The position numbers and the translations under genes were made by a program. Shown here in pieces: positions 55,294 to 63,470 of a stretch of DNA of 64,000 bases; the stretch's first letter is position 1, and the number at the start of each line of letters is the position of its first letter. This DNA comes from Mycobacterium sp. IS-1264 (GTDB lineage Bacteria > Actinomycetota > Actinomycetes > Mycobacteriales > Mycobacteriaceae). The notes below the pieces were generated by a model. The model saw only the letters and a list, made by a program, of their open reading frames with translations. It had not been told where the DNA came from and did no database searches. The stretch covers positions 1 through 64,000 of the forward strand of contig NZ_MBES01000064.1 in the NCBI RefSeq assembly GCF_001954195.1. The letters are read 5' to 3'.

Positions 55294-55983
55294 CTAGTCC
55301 GCCGCGCGCTTGGCCTCGACCTGCTTCTCGACCTCACGCCAGTAGCCAGGCGTAGGGCGGGGTCTTCCGAAACCACCCTTTGCGGCCTTCGCGATGATGG
55401 CGTCGGCCTCGTCGATGTCCTTCATCAGTTCCAGTGCGAACTCACGCTCTGCCGCATAGTATTTCGCCGCCCAACGCAAGGCGATCACCGAATACGCCCA
55501 GGCGGGCTCCGCCTCGGCCCCCTCGGCATCCTCGATCGCTTTGCGATGCCGGGATTCCGCGTACGCCACGTGCTCCTGCAGCAACTCCTTGAGCCGAGCT
55601 GGGTTACTGAGATGCCCGAACGTCACCCGCAGCAACACGCTGTGCTTGAGCACCGGCGGGTCCACGGGCGCGTCGTTGGTCCAGTCGGTGACGGCTTCCA
55701 TCCCGGCCGGGGTGATCTTGTAGAGCCGACGGCTGCGGGTACCCTCGTCGCGTTCGACGCGGGATGTCACCAGTCCCAGGCCCTCCAGCTTCTTTAACTC
55801 TGTGTAGATCTGGCTGTACGACGGGCTCCAGTAATAGAGGTCGACGCTCCAATCGATCCACTTTTTGAGGTCATAGCCAGAGACTTCCTCCTCGTAGGAC
55901 ATCATGCCCAGCAGTGCCCAACTGGTAGCGGCGAGTGCCGCCTTCGTCGGGTTCTCGCTGGCAGGATCCGTCTCGGAGTCCAC
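55294..55983 (-). CDS. PadR-family transcriptional regulator
   Basis: 229 residues. The winged helix of PadR type spans residues about 18-95 (ALLGMMSYEEEVSGYDLKKWI, then SYSQIYTELKKLEGLGLV with the family Tyr/Leu pattern and GTRSRRLYKITPAG wing). The C-terminal helices (residues about 100-220) form the Vir_act_alpha_C dimer domain that binds small phenolic or other ligands. It likely controls the downstream amidohydrolase and perhaps the KshA/KstD genes. Confidence 0.91.
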   Translation of the reverse strand: MDSETDPASENPTKAALAATSWALLGMMSYEEEVSGYDLKKWIDWSVDLYYWSPSYSQIYTELKKLEGLGLVTSRVERDEGTRSRRLYKITPAGMEAVTDWTNDAPVDPPVLKHSVLLRVTFGHLSNPARLKELLQEHVAYAESRHRKAIEDAEGAEAEPAWAYSVIALRWAAKYYAAEREFALELMKDIDEADAIIAKAAKGGFGRPRPTPGYWREVEKQVEAKRAAD

Positions 55984-56094
55984 GCCGCCAGGTTAACAAC
56001 ACAGAACGGAACTTTGCGCGACACTGACCGCTGGCCGGGACACCAGCGATGATGGCGGCTTCACCCAAGTTGATCCGTATGGTTCGCTGGCACC

Positions 56095-56967
56095 ATGACC
56101 GACTCCGGCCCCACCCGCGTTGCGGTCTACCTCGACTTCGACAACATCGTGATCTCGCGGTACGACCAGGTGCACGGGCGCAACTCATTTCAGCGCGACA
56201 AAGCCAAAGGGCTGGACAAGGAGCGTCTCGAGCTCGCGGCCGTCGACATCGGCGCGGTGATCGACTTCGCCTCGTCGTTCGGCACTCTCGTGCTCACCCG
56301 CGCGTACGCGGACTGGTCCGCCGACGTCAACGCCGCCTACCACGGCCAGCTCGTGGGCCGCGCGGTCGATCTGGTCCAACTGTTCCCCGCCGCCGCCTAC
56401 GGCAAGAACGGCGCCGACATCCGGCTGGCCGTCGACGCCGTGGAAGACATGTTCCGGCTTCCCGACCTGACCCACGTGGTCATCGTCGGCGGCGACTCGG
56501 ACTACATCGCCCTCGCCCAGCGCTGCAAACGCCTGGGCCGCTACGTCGTCGGCATCGGCGTGGCGGGCGCCAGCAGCCGCTCGCTGGCCGCCGCGTGCGA
56601 CGAGTTCGTCACCTACGACGCGCTCCCCGGGATACCGACCGTCGCCGCGTCGGCCCCGAAGAACGGCAGGCGCGGCCGAAAGACCAACGCGTCCGAGCCC
56701 GACGACGAACCGGCGCCCGCCGACCCGCAAGCCGCCGCCACCGGACTGCTCGAGCGCGCGCTGCGCATCGGCCAGGAGAAGGACGACGCCGACTGGCTGC
56801 ATAACTCGGCGGTCAAGGCCCAGATGAAACGGATGGACCCGTCGTTCAGCGAGAAGTCCTTGGGGTTCAAGTCATTCAGCGACTTCCTGCGCTCGCGAAG
56901 CGATCTCGTCGACCTCGACGAGAGCAGCACGACGCGCATGGTGCGGCTGCACACCGACACCGCATGA
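56095..56967 (+). CDS. NYN-domain (PIN-like) RNase with C-terminal LOTUS/OST-HTH domain
   Basis: 290 residues. The NYN domain (about 1-180) keeps the acidic metal site: VAVYLDFDN with Asp14 and Asp16, KNGADIRLAVDAVEDM, and VIVGGDSDYIALA. A basic low-complexity linker (about 185-215) leads to an OST-HTH/LOTUS domain (about 220-290: LLERALRIGQEKDDADWLHNS and FKSFSDFLRSR). This LabA/MARF1-like architecture predicts an RNA-binding nuclease. It overlaps the next gene by four bases. The target RNA is unknown. Confidence 0.85.
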   Translation: MTDSGPTRVAVYLDFDNIVISRYDQVHGRNSFQRDKAKGLDKERLELAAVDIGAVIDFASSFGTLVLTRAYADWSADVNAAYHGQLVGRAVDLVQLFPAAAYGKNGADIRLAVDAVEDMFRLPDLTHVVIVGGDSDYIALAQRCKRLGRYVVGIGVAGASSRSLAAACDEFVTYDALPGIPTVAASAPKNGRRGRKTNASEPDDEPAPADPQAAATGLLERALRIGQEKDDADWLHNSAVKAQMKRMDPSFSEKSLGFKSFSDFLRSRSDLVDLDESSTTRMVRLHTDTA

Positions 56968-57398
56968 GCAACATCACGCCTACCGCAGTGAAGATCACGC
57001 TCGCCGGGATCGTCGCGACGGGCTGCTGTGCGGGAATCCCCGCTGCCGCCGCCGACGACCCGATCTGTTTAGCCGACGTGTGCGCCTTCTATTCCCCGTC
57101 GCACAACATCAGCTGCGAGATCGATTACCAACGCGGTGCCGGCATGCCCGACGAGGCCTATTGCCAGACCATGTCGCCGCACCACTCCGTGCGCATGGAT
57201 CCCACCGGCGCGTTCACGGTCTGCACGGGTGAAACCTGTTTGGGCAACCCAGGATTGGGCCAGGCAACGCTCCCCTACGGCCAAACCGCCGGCATCGGCC
57301 CGTTCAGCTGCCGGTCGGAGGTCAGCGGAATCACGTGCACGGTCGCGTCGGGCCGCGGCTTCACGATCTCCAGCTCGGGAATCACGCCCGCGGGCTGA
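56964..57398 (+). CDS. Secreted Cys-containing protein, unknown
   Basis: 144 residues with a Sec signal (ITLAGIVATGCCAGIPAAAA, cleavage likely after the Ala run). The mature part has seven Cys (for example CLADVCAF, CEIDY, YCQTM, CTGETC, FSCRSE, ITCTV), probably in disulfides, and short Gly-rich beta repeats. It resembles small exported actinobacterial proteins of unknown role. It starts inside the end of the NYN gene (ATGA). Confidence 0.75.
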   Translation: MSNITPTAVKITLAGIVATGCCAGIPAAAADDPICLADVCAFYSPSHNISCEIDYQRGAGMPDEAYCQTMSPHHSVRMDPTGAFTVCTGETCLGNPGLGQATLPYGQTAGIGPFSCRSEVSGITCTVASGRGFTISSSGITPAG

Positions 57399-57399
57399 C

Positions 57400-58302
57400 T
57401 CACCTGATGTGCAGTCCGCGCTTGCGGACCCACAGCACGGCCAACACGGTTCCCGCCGCCCAGACCGCCAGGGCGATGCCGAGATGCACGAAGCTTTTGG
57501 TGTCGCGCCCGAACACCGGCCCGATCGCCGCGGGGACCTGTGTCCACAACACTTTGTGTTCGATTCCGCCCATCGGGTCGGCGAGGTAGTACACCGCATA
57601 CGGCAGCGCCAGCGCGAAAATCCAGGCGCCGGTGCGCCGCCAGTCGCGGCGATCCTCCCACCGCTGCAGCAACGGCTCGGCGCCCACCGGGAACAGCACG
57701 GAGATCAGATTGCCCACGCCCAACCAGGTGATGATGGGCACCGCAACATTGGGAATCGTGACTGCCAGTTGCGCCGGCGTTTGCTTCCACAATGTCAACG
57801 CCATCGCCATCGCCAATGTCGGCAGGCCCACGATCACAATCAGGGCCAGGTTCTTGATCAGCAGCACCCGCCAAAATGACACCCCGTCCGACAAACCCTT
57901 TGCGACGCGGTGGTGGTCGGCGCCGAGCAGGTTGGTCGTGGTGACGTCGGCCAGCACGAACGAGGCGAAGTAGGTGCTGATCAGGACCACCCAGTCGAAG
58001 TGATGGTGATGGTAAAAACCGGCGTGATGGTAGTGGGAGTGGGTGTGGTGGTGCGTGGGTGCGGTCAGGTGCTGCACCACCAACCACGCCACGGCGAGCA
58101 ACAGGTTGGCCAGTACCCCGGACAGCCAGATGCGCGGCGGGGTGAACGCCCAGCGAACCTCGGACCGCAACGCCGACCATGGACCCTTGCCGAGGTCTTC
58201 GGCGGCCCGTTCGGCGGCGACGCGATGGGCGGGCGATGCACTCATCGAGGCGCGCAGCGCGCCGCGCACGGGTTGGCGTTTGGGCCTACTCGACTCCGAC
58301 AT
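57400..58302 (-). CDS. Polytopic membrane protein with a His-rich loop (ABC-2-permease-like)
   Basis: ATG 58302 gives 300 residues; the open frame extends to 58392 but that part overlaps the next gene. A cytosolic N-terminus is followed by about six membrane segments (VLANLLLAVAWLVV, WVVLISTYFASFVLA, LLIKNLALIVIVGLPTLAMA, ITWLGVGNLISVLF, WIFALALPYAVYYLA, LGIALAVWAAGTVLAVLWV). The loop after segment 1 is remarkable: HHHTHSHYHHAGFYHHHHFDW, about a dozen His in 20 residues. The layout resembles an ABC-2 permease without ATPase. Metal binding by the loop is an inference. Confidence 0.8.
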   Translation of the reverse strand: MSESSRPKRQPVRGALRASMSASPAHRVAAERAAEDLGKGPWSALRSEVRWAFTPPRIWLSGVLANLLLAVAWLVVQHLTAPTHHHTHSHYHHAGFYHHHHFDWVVLISTYFASFVLADVTTTNLLGADHHRVAKGLSDGVSFWRVLLIKNLALIVIVGLPTLAMAMALTLWKQTPAQLAVTIPNVAVPIITWLGVGNLISVLFPVGAEPLLQRWEDRRDWRRTGAWIFALALPYAVYYLADPMGGIEHKVLWTQVPAAIGPVFGRDTKSFVHLGIALAVWAAGTVLAVLWVRKRGLHIR

Positions 58303-58343
58303 CCGCTCCACCGTAGCGTCCGGGCACCGGCGCCGCGGCGCGC

Positions 58344-59156
58344 TCAGGCGGGCGGCGAGGTGGCGACGATCGTGTCCTGCCCTGTCTGCCATGCGCTCGT
58401 GAACGTGGCGACGGGGATTTGCTCGTCGGCGTGATCGACGCCGGGGTCGCTGAGGTGAACGATTTCCTTGTTCGTGTCGATCGCGGTGATTTCGACGTAG
58501 TGATCGGCCTTGGTGCGCTGGTCGGTGCTGTTTCCGGTTTGGTCGCCGATGATCGTGGAATTCACCCAGGCGATGACCTTGCGGCCGCCACCGAGATACT
58601 GCTGCAGCTGCTCCATACTGGTCTGGTCGCCATAGGTCATCGCCGATTTGATGCCGAAGTGGTCAAGCAGCACGACCAAATCCTCAACGGAGACACCGCC
58701 ATTGGCGCCCTCATGGCTCGGATCGTTCGAGGCCGCATAGATCATCGTCCCCGGGTTGACGCTCGACGGCGTGCTCTGCGCCAGCGTGATCATCTCTTGC
58801 TCGCTCGGCTGGTTACCGGTGCGCTCACCGACGATGTAAGACACCGCCATCAGCCCACAGTTGTCTTCCTTTGACTGCGCGCGCCAAAACTTCACCGCCG
58901 CACCCGGGTCGCCGTACACGCCAGGGCCGATGGTCGGCTGCGGGGTCGACGGCGAGTTGCTGGGCGCTCCCTCGGCAGCCGGGGACGCCGCGTTGCTGGT
59001 GGCAAGGGACGGTGCGGCGCTGGTGGACGACGAGGTCGAGGACGTGCCCGAGGCGCACGCTGCGAGGGCGGCGACGGTGGCGATGGCGAGGCAAACGACC
59101 ACCGCGGCACCGCGTGTCGCGATGAGGGTCCGGGCATCCGTTTTGCTGATGGGCAT
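58344..59156 (-). CDS. Lipoprotein with C39-like cysteine-peptidase domain
   Basis: 270 residues. An N-terminal signal with lipobox L31-A-A-C34 marks a lipoprotein. A Ser/Thr/Pro linker (about 36-78) leads to a papain-like C39_2 domain with Cys101 (EDNCGLMAVSYIVG), His220 (ADHYVEI) and Asp238 (LSDPG) as a possible triad. Bacterial C39-like domains cleave Gly-Gly leaders or cell-wall peptides; stand-alone exported ones are poorly understood. It precedes the membrane protein gene on the same strand. Confidence 0.83.
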   Translation of the reverse strand: MPISKTDARTLIATRGAAVVVCLAIATVAALAACASGTSSTSSSTSAAPSLATSNAASPAAEGAPSNSPSTPQPTIGPGVYGDPGAAVKFWRAQSKEDNCGLMAVSYIVGERTGNQPSEQEMITLAQSTPSSVNPGTMIYAASNDPSHEGANGGVSVEDLVVLLDHFGIKSAMTYGDQTSMEQLQQYLGGGRKVIAWVNSTIIGDQTGNSTDQRTKADHYVEITAIDTNKEIVHLSDPGVDHADEQIPVATFTSAWQTGQDTIVATSPPA

Positions 59157-59190
59157 AGTGAACCATCGTTTTGCCGGCCGTGCACGCTGC

Positions 59191-59204
59191 TAGAACGTGT
59201 TACA
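59191..59204. promoter_or_regulatory. KstR-like operator
   Basis: TAGAACGTGTTACA fits the published KstR consensus TnnAACnnGTTnna at every fixed position. KstR is the TetR repressor of the mycobacterial cholesterol regulon. The site is in the 99-base divergent gap before the FAD oxidoreductase gene (59256) and the lipoprotein gene (start 59156). Regulation by KstR is inferred. Confidence 0.45.
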
Positions 59205-59255
59205 GTTTGCCGACTTCGCGTAAGGAGGCTCCCATGGATTCCTACGTGATACGGC

Positions 59256-60404
59256 GTGAACCGTAAACGCGTCGTCGTAGCGGGATTGGGAGACGTTGGT
59301 CTGCTGACCGCGATCCGCCTGGCCGGCCACGCCGACGTCGTCGGGATCTCGGTCAAACCAGCGTTGGTCAGCGGCCAGGAACTCGGCGTACGCCTGGCCC
59401 GTCCCCACGACTGGGCCCGCGACTACTGGATTCCGTTCGACAGATTCCGCCGGCTGGACGGGGTCCGGACCGTTCACGCAACGCTGACGGGCGTAGACCT
59501 GGCCGCCCGAACGGTCCGTGGGCGGCGCGACGATGGCACCACCATCACGGAGCCATACGACGCGCTGGTCATCTCGACCGGAGTCGCCAACGGCTTCTGG
59601 CGGCAGCCGACACTGCAGTCGGCCGCTGAGATCGGCGCCGGCCTGCGCGCCGCACACGATCGGCTGGCGGCGGCCAACTCGGTGATCATCGTGGGCGGCG
59701 GCGCGGCCGCGGTCAGCAGTGCCGCCAACATGGCAACCACGTGGCCCGCCAAGCGGATTGACCTCTATTTTCCTGGAGAGCGCGCGTTGGTCGCGTACCA
59801 CCCGGGGATTTGGCAGCGCATCCGAGGCAGGCTGACCGACCTCGGCGTGGGCGTGCACCCCGGGCACCGCGCCGTGATCCCGGAGGGATTCGCGGGCGAC
59901 GAGATCACCGGCGAACCGGTCAGCTGGAGCACGGGACAATCCCCGGCTCGCGCCGACGCGGTGCTGTGGGCGATAGGCCGGGTTCAACCCAACACCGCCT
60001 GGCTGCCGGCGGAACTGCTCGACGAACACGGCTTCGTGCGGGTGACACCCGACCTGCGCGTGCCCGGCCACCGGGGCGTCTTCGCGGTCGGCGACGTCGC
60101 GGCCACCGACCCGCTGCGCAGCTCCGCCCGCAATCGTGGGGATGCCTTGGTGGCCCACAACATCCGCGCCGAATTCACCGGTCGAAAGCTGCGCACCTTC
60201 CGGACGCCCGGGCGGCGGTGGGGATCGCTGTTCGGTATCCAGCCCAACGGACTGGAGGTGTTCTTCCCCACCGGCAATGCATTCCGCTTCCCGTCATGGT
60301 CGGTCGATCGGGTGGTGATGCCGTGGATCGTTCGCTGGGGCATGTATCGAGGCGTGCGCGAAAACAACCATGCGATTCCGGTGCGGTCCGAGCGGGAACA
60401 CTGA
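59256..60404 (+). CDS. FAD-dependent NAD(P) oxidoreductase (NDH-2/AIF-M2-like)
   Basis: 382 residues with the FAD Rossmann start VVVAGLGDVGLLTAIRLAG, a central NAD(P) motif VIIVGGGAAAVSSAANM, and the third motif VFAVGDVAATD near the C-terminus. This is the two-dinucleotide-domain pyridine nucleotide oxidoreductase family, such as type II NADH dehydrogenases and ferredoxin or quinone reductases. It could supply electrons to one of the oxygenases. A flavin reductase gene follows four bases later and a KstR-like site precedes it. Confidence 0.87.
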   Translation: MNRKRVVVAGLGDVGLLTAIRLAGHADVVGISVKPALVSGQELGVRLARPHDWARDYWIPFDRFRRLDGVRTVHATLTGVDLAARTVRGRRDDGTTITEPYDALVISTGVANGFWRQPTLQSAAEIGAGLRAAHDRLAAANSVIIVGGGAAAVSSAANMATTWPAKRIDLYFPGERALVAYHPGIWQRIRGRLTDLGVGVHPGHRAVIPEGFAGDEITGEPVSWSTGQSPARADAVLWAIGRVQPNTAWLPAELLDEHGFVRVTPDLRVPGHRGVFAVGDVAATDPLRSSARNRGDALVAHNIRAEFTGRKLRTFRTPGRRWGSLFGIQPNGLEVFFPTGNAFRFPSWSVDRVVMPWIVRWGMYRGVRENNHAIPVRSEREH

Positions 60405-60408
60405 GCGC

Positions 60409-60900
60409 GTGGTTGGGACGCAAGCGTTCGAGAAATTGGTTGCGCTGCTGAACTATCCGATGTTCGTCGTCACCACGCAAGCCGATGGCGTCGCGGCCGG
60501 ATGTCTGGTGGGCTTCGCAAGTCAGGCCAGCATCCATCCGCCCCGGTTTCTGGTCGGTCTGTCAACGCAGAACCACACGTTCCGGGTGGCCACGGAAGCC
60601 ACCCACCTGGCGGTGCACGTGTTCGACCGCGCGCATCTCGACGTGGTCGAACTGTTCGGCAGTCAAACGGGCGACAAGGTCAAGAAGTTCGACCGCTGTT
60701 CCTGGCATCACGGTCCCGCGCAGATGCCCATCCTCGACGAGGCGGCCGCCTGGTTCGTCGGCGAGATCCTCGATCGTTTCTCTTTGGGCGACCACGTCGG
60801 GCACCTGCTGCAACCAGTTGACGGCAGCCCTCCGCACGAACTCGAGCGGTGGGTGTCCTTCAGCGACGTTCAGCACTTACCACCGGGTCACGAGGCCTGA
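60409..60900 (+). CDS. Flavin reductase-domain (FMN-binding split barrel) protein
   Basis: GTG 60409 gives 163 residues. The flavin-reductase core reads YPMFVVTTQADGVAAGCLVGFASQAS in its first strands, then PPRFLVGLSTQNHTFR and HLAVHVF, as in HpaC/HsaB-like proteins. It may make reduced flavin for a two-component monooxygenase such as the HsaA-like protein at 34096. It is not closely similar to HsaB from memory, so this is a candidate only. Its end overlaps the convergent SRPBCC gene by 13 bases. Confidence 0.84.
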   Translation: MVGTQAFEKLVALLNYPMFVVTTQADGVAAGCLVGFASQASIHPPRFLVGLSTQNHTFRVATEATHLAVHVFDRAHLDVVELFGSQTGDKVKKFDRCSWHHGPAQMPILDEAAAWFVGEILDRFSLGDHVGHLLQPVDGSPPHELERWVSFSDVQHLPPGHEA

Positions 60901-61373
60901 TAACCGCGGCGCACCGTGCGATCGAGAATGCCCAGCGTCGCCCGTAGCGCGCCCTCGGACAACACCGGGAAGATTCCGGCGTCGCGCCACTTCTGATCGA
61001 TGTTCGACCAGTCGTAAAACGCGGTGACCACGGTGCCCGTCCCGTCGTCGGCCGGCTGGAGCCGGTAGCCGTAGACGTGGCCGATGGGTGGCTTGATCTG
61101 GCCCAGCACCGTCCACGCGATGAGCCGATCCCGCTCGAACTCGGTGATGCTGACGGTGACGTCGTATTTGCCGAACTGCGGGAAGTCGTTCAGCGCTTCG
61201 CGGTCCATGTGGACCACGAAGGTGTCGCCGACGGCCGCCACCGGGTCGCCTTCGGCGTCCTGCAGCATCCCCGATGAGTCGATCGCGACGTGCCCCTGCG
61301 GGTCACACAGCAGCGCGAAGATGTCGGGCGCCGTGGCCGGGATGATGCGATCGATCTCGATGCGTTCGGTCAT
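60888..61373 (-). CDS. SRPBCC (polyketide cyclase/START-like) protein
   Basis: 161 residues from ATG 61373. Opening ERIEIDRIIPATAPDIFALLCDP is the usual first strand and helix of the Bet v1/SRPBCC fold. Later AWTVLGQIKPPIGHVYGYRLQP and TVVTAFYDWS give the long beta sheet and cavity. Mycobacteria have many such ligand-binding proteins of unknown role. It is convergent with the flavin reductase and divergent from the PPE gene. Confidence 0.85.
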   Translation of the reverse strand: MTERIEIDRIIPATAPDIFALLCDPQGHVAIDSSGMLQDAEGDPVAAVGDTFVVHMDREALNDFPQFGKYDVTVSITEFERDRLIAWTVLGQIKPPIGHVYGYRLQPADDGTGTVVTAFYDWSNIDQKWRDAGIFPVLSEGALRATLGILDRTVRRGYQAS

Positions 61374-61576
61374 GATTCCCCGCAACCCCCGAAGATGAGA
61401 TGGTCAATCACTTTACGGCTATTCGCCGGGGGAACTCGACCAGATCGGGTGTGCGGCAGTGGGTATACGGTTGGCGCTGGAAAAATCACATTAACTTGCG
61501 ATTAACGTGGCACGAACGGGGCACGACACGGCGGCGTAGGGCCGCTTCGGCGCGACCTGCGGGAGGGTGTGTAGCG

Positions 61577-62884
61577 ATGGACTTCGCGGCATTGCCACCG
61601 GAAATCAATTCCGGGCGGATGTATGCCGGTGCTGGGTCGGGCCCCATGCTGGCCGCCGCCGCTGCGTGGGACACGCTGGCCGCCGAACTGCGTTCCGCGG
61701 CCGGTGCGTATCAATCGGTGATGGCCGGATTGATCGCCGGCCCGTGGCTGGGCCCCTCCGCCGCGTCGATGGCAGCCGCCGCTGCCACCAGCGCGGCCTG
61801 GATTGACGCGACCGCCGCGCAGGCCGAGCAGACCTCCGTCCAGGCCAAGATGGCGGCCGCCGCATACGAGACGGCGTTCGCGGACACGGTGCCCCCGCCG
61901 GCCATCGCGGCCAACCGCAGTTTGCTTGCAATGCTGGTGGCCACGAACCTCTTCGGGCAGAACACCCCCGCCATCGCGACCACCGAGGCCGACTATGCGG
62001 AGATGTGGGCCCAGGACGCCGCGGCGATGTACGCCTACGCGTTCTCGTCGGCGTCCGCGACCACGCTCTCGCCGTTCACCGAACCACCGCAAACCACCCG
62101 CCCGGCAGCGCTGGCCGACCAGGCCGCCGCCGTCGGCCAGAGCACCGGCACCGCCGCCGGGAGCGTCCAAAGCACCGTTTCGTCGCTGGCCGCGGTGCCC
62201 AACGCGCTGACCGGCCTAGCCGCCCCGGCCGCGGCCGACCCACCGTCGCTGCTGACCCTGATCAACCTCCTGGGCAGCCTGAGCTCAATCTTTGTCGACC
62301 CAGAAATCGGGGCGGCGGGACTTACCGTCGGCACGGTGGCCCTGCCCTTCGACACTGTGAGTGCCCTGACCGGTACCCACACCGACGAGATCGTCAGTGG
62401 CTGGGCTGGCATCCAGCCCTGGCCGGGCAACGCACCGGTGCCGCCGACACCGTTCCCCGTGATCACCAACCTCAGCGGGGGGACGACGGCGTCGGCGTCC
62501 CTGGGCGGGGCGAACAAAATCGGCGCACTGTCGGTGCCCGCGGGCTGGACCGCCGAGGCCGCCCCGGCGGTGCGGCCGGCCGCGCTCGGGTTGCCGGCGG
62601 CCAGCGCAGGTGCCGCACCCAACGCCGCGCTGACCATTGGTACCGGTAGTCCGCTAGGCGACATGGCCGTCGGGGCGACGGCCAGCCGAGCCCTCAGCGG
62701 GGCCCTCGGCACGGGTCGCCGGGAAGGCGCCAGAACGCCTGCCAGTGGCACGGAGTCGCTCGAACGAGGCGGCGTCGTCAAGGGAATCGCCGCCGAGCTG
62801 CGGGAACTGGCTGAGCTTCGCGACTCGGGAGTGCTGACCGAAGAAGAATTCCTCGAGCTGAAACGACGTCTTCTCGGCCGCTGA
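61577..62884 (+). CDS. PPE family protein (SVP subgroup) with C-terminal SHOCT domain
   Basis: ATG 61577 is chosen for [12 protein letters not shown], the usual PPE opening; GGGAGG precedes it. The 435-residue product has the PPE domain (1-180, with the Pro-Pro pair at 7-8 and the WLG motif in [11 protein letters not shown]), an Ala/Pro-rich middle and the subgroup motif GALSVPAGW near residue 315. The last 30 residues read [19 protein letters not shown] and then [10 protein letters not shown], a clear SHOCT domain (short C-terminal, often oligomerising). SVP-type PPEs are ESX-5 substrates and normally paired with a PE gene; none is adjacent. The fusion of PPE and SHOCT is uncommon. Confidence 0.93.
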   Translation: MDFAALPPEINSGRMYAGAGSGPMLAAAAAWDTLAAELRSAAGAYQSVMAGLIAGPWLGPSAASMAAAAATSAAWIDATAAQAEQTSVQAKMAAAAYETAFADTVPPPAIAANRSLLAMLVATNLFGQNTPAIATTEADYAEMWAQDAAAMYAYAFSSASATTLSPFTEPPQTTRPAALADQAAAVGQSTGTAAGSVQSTVSSLAAVPNALTGLAAPAAADPPSLLTLINLLGSLSSIFVDPEIGAAGLTVGTVALPFDTVSALTGTHTDEIVSGWAGIQPWPGNAPVPPTPFPVITNLSGGTTASASLGGANKIGALSVPAGWTAEAAPAVRPAALGLPAASAGAAPNAALTIGTGSPLGDMAVGATASRALSGALGTGRREGARTPASGTESLERGGVVKGIAAELRELAELRDSGVLTEEEFLELKRRLLGR

Positions 62885-63032
62885 CCGGCCGGACGCGCTC
62901 GACAGGCGACGAACCGCGGACCTTCCTATGATGAGGGGGTCCGGGGTGAAGCTTTCATCGAATCGCATGCGCGACATCACCTTCAGTCCACGTCGCCGAA
63001 ATTCTCGCGGGCGTTCTAGGAGGGCCATCGGC

Positions 63033-63374
63033 GTGAGCAGTGCTAACGACGAGCAGGATTTCCGCAATCTGGCGGTGAATCGACTGCGGCCCAGCGAACT
63101 TCACTGGGCGCTCAACCATGACTCGGTGCACGGGATCGCGTACGCGTTCCGGCACCCCGTCGCCGTGGCGGAAGCCACTGACGATCCGAACGACGACAGA
63201 AAGACCTACCTGGTCCGGGTCCGCCGCGATGATCTCGCCAACGCGCTGGGAAAGATCAACGACTGGATCACCCAAAATCCGGGCCCCGCCGGCATGCACG
63301 CTTACGGATTTGTCCGGGCCCTGTCCCGGGAAGGCCTCAGCGAACGCAGAACCGGCGGCGAAGAACACCGCTGA
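63033..63374 (+). CDS. Small conserved-looking protein, unknown
   Basis: GTG 63033 is supported by AGGAGG at 63018-63023, nine bases upstream; the frame continues to ATGs at 62928 and 62970 but those lack ribosome sites. The 113-residue product reads NDEQDFRNLAVNRLRPSELHWALNHDSVHGIAYAFRH and later LVRVRRDDLANALGKINDWI (named here by their short motifs). Soluble alpha/beta, no signal or Cys. I do not recognise the family. Confidence 0.65.
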   Translation: MSSANDEQDFRNLAVNRLRPSELHWALNHDSVHGIAYAFRHPVAVAEATDDPNDDRKTYLVRVRRDDLANALGKINDWITQNPGPAGMHAYGFVRALSREGLSERRTGGEEHR

Positions 63375-63470
63375 TCCGGCACGCTGCCATTCTCCGCATT
63401 CACCGTGCCCCCCGGTTGCCCAAACCATTAGCCTTATGCCTGGCACGCCACCGCGGGTGAGGAGTCGGCG

